DNA from: Puffinus mauretanicus
Taxonomy: Eukaryota > Chordata > Aves > Procellariiformes > Procellariidae
Length of the DNA: 64,000 nt
Reading direction: 5' to 3'
Assembly: GCA_023333565.1 (NCBI GenBank)
Contig: JAJKFH010002634.1
Coordinates: forward strand, 55,941-119,940
In this document: piece after piece, positions 63,947-64,000 of the stretch
Layout: each line of letters opens with the position of its first letter
Numbering within the stretch: position 1 is the stretch's first letter
Translations under genes and position numbers: made by a program
Notes under the pieces: model-generated
The model's input: only the letters and a program-made list of their open reading frames with translations
The model's database searches: none
What the model was told of the DNA's origin: nothing

Positions 63947-64000
<54 letters not shown>
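63940..64000. repeat. CTTTT repeats running into T36 at window end
   Basis: About four TTTTC units lead into 36 uninterrupted T at 63965-64000. The run is cut by the window end, so its true length is unknown. Confidence 0.9.

Overview
The window is a piece of vertebrate, almost certainly avian, nuclear DNA. It carries no bacterial-type genes. The evidence for a bird is the set of CR1 LINE copies, including one almost full-length copy and young 3' ends with the ATTCTATG octamer, together with two copies of one ERV-type LTR of a kind common in bird genomes, and long AT-rich introns with few microsatellites. TRPM3 lies on the Z chromosome in chicken, so Z linkage here is an inference and is not visible in the sequence.

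One gene spans nearly the whole window, on the minus strand: TRPM3, the melastatin-type cation channel. Twelve exons were located by matching translations to the family and by GT/AG splice signals. In transcript order they run from 60126 down to 894. They cover the cytoplasmic N-terminal half of the channel, from the SLOG/LSDAT-like region (MHR1/2) through MHR3/4 to the acidic linker before transmembrane helix S1. The start codon, first exons, all membrane helices and the C-terminus lie outside the window. Exons 9, 10 and 11 (numbered by analogy with mammalian TRPM3) are separated by introns of about 15 and 18 kb, whereas exons 12 to 20 fall within 18.4 kb. Two microexons are present. One of 36 bp encodes the 12-residue alternative insert, and one of 30 bp encodes the 10-residue segment linked in mammals to G-beta-gamma inhibition. 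The five exons from 16521 to 6099 are all symmetric phase-0 exons, so several in-frame splice isoforms are possible.

Mobile elements are concentrated between 52 and 64 kb, around exon 9. In order: a reverse-strand LTR, a reverse CR1 3' fragment, a nearly complete but dead CR1 of about 4.2 kb, and a forward solo LTR with a perfect 5-bp target duplication ending 150 bp from the exon 9 donor. Beyond exon 9 lie two ancient CR1 relics, one of them interrupted by a younger CR1 tail. Another ancient CR1 relic lies near 15 kb. The window ends in a run of 36 T.

The remaining intronic DNA shows only simple repeats, small tandem duplications and two perfect hairpins. I found no undescribed multi-gene system. 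The most useful observations are the microexon architecture of TRPM3 and the layered CR1/LTR insertions.
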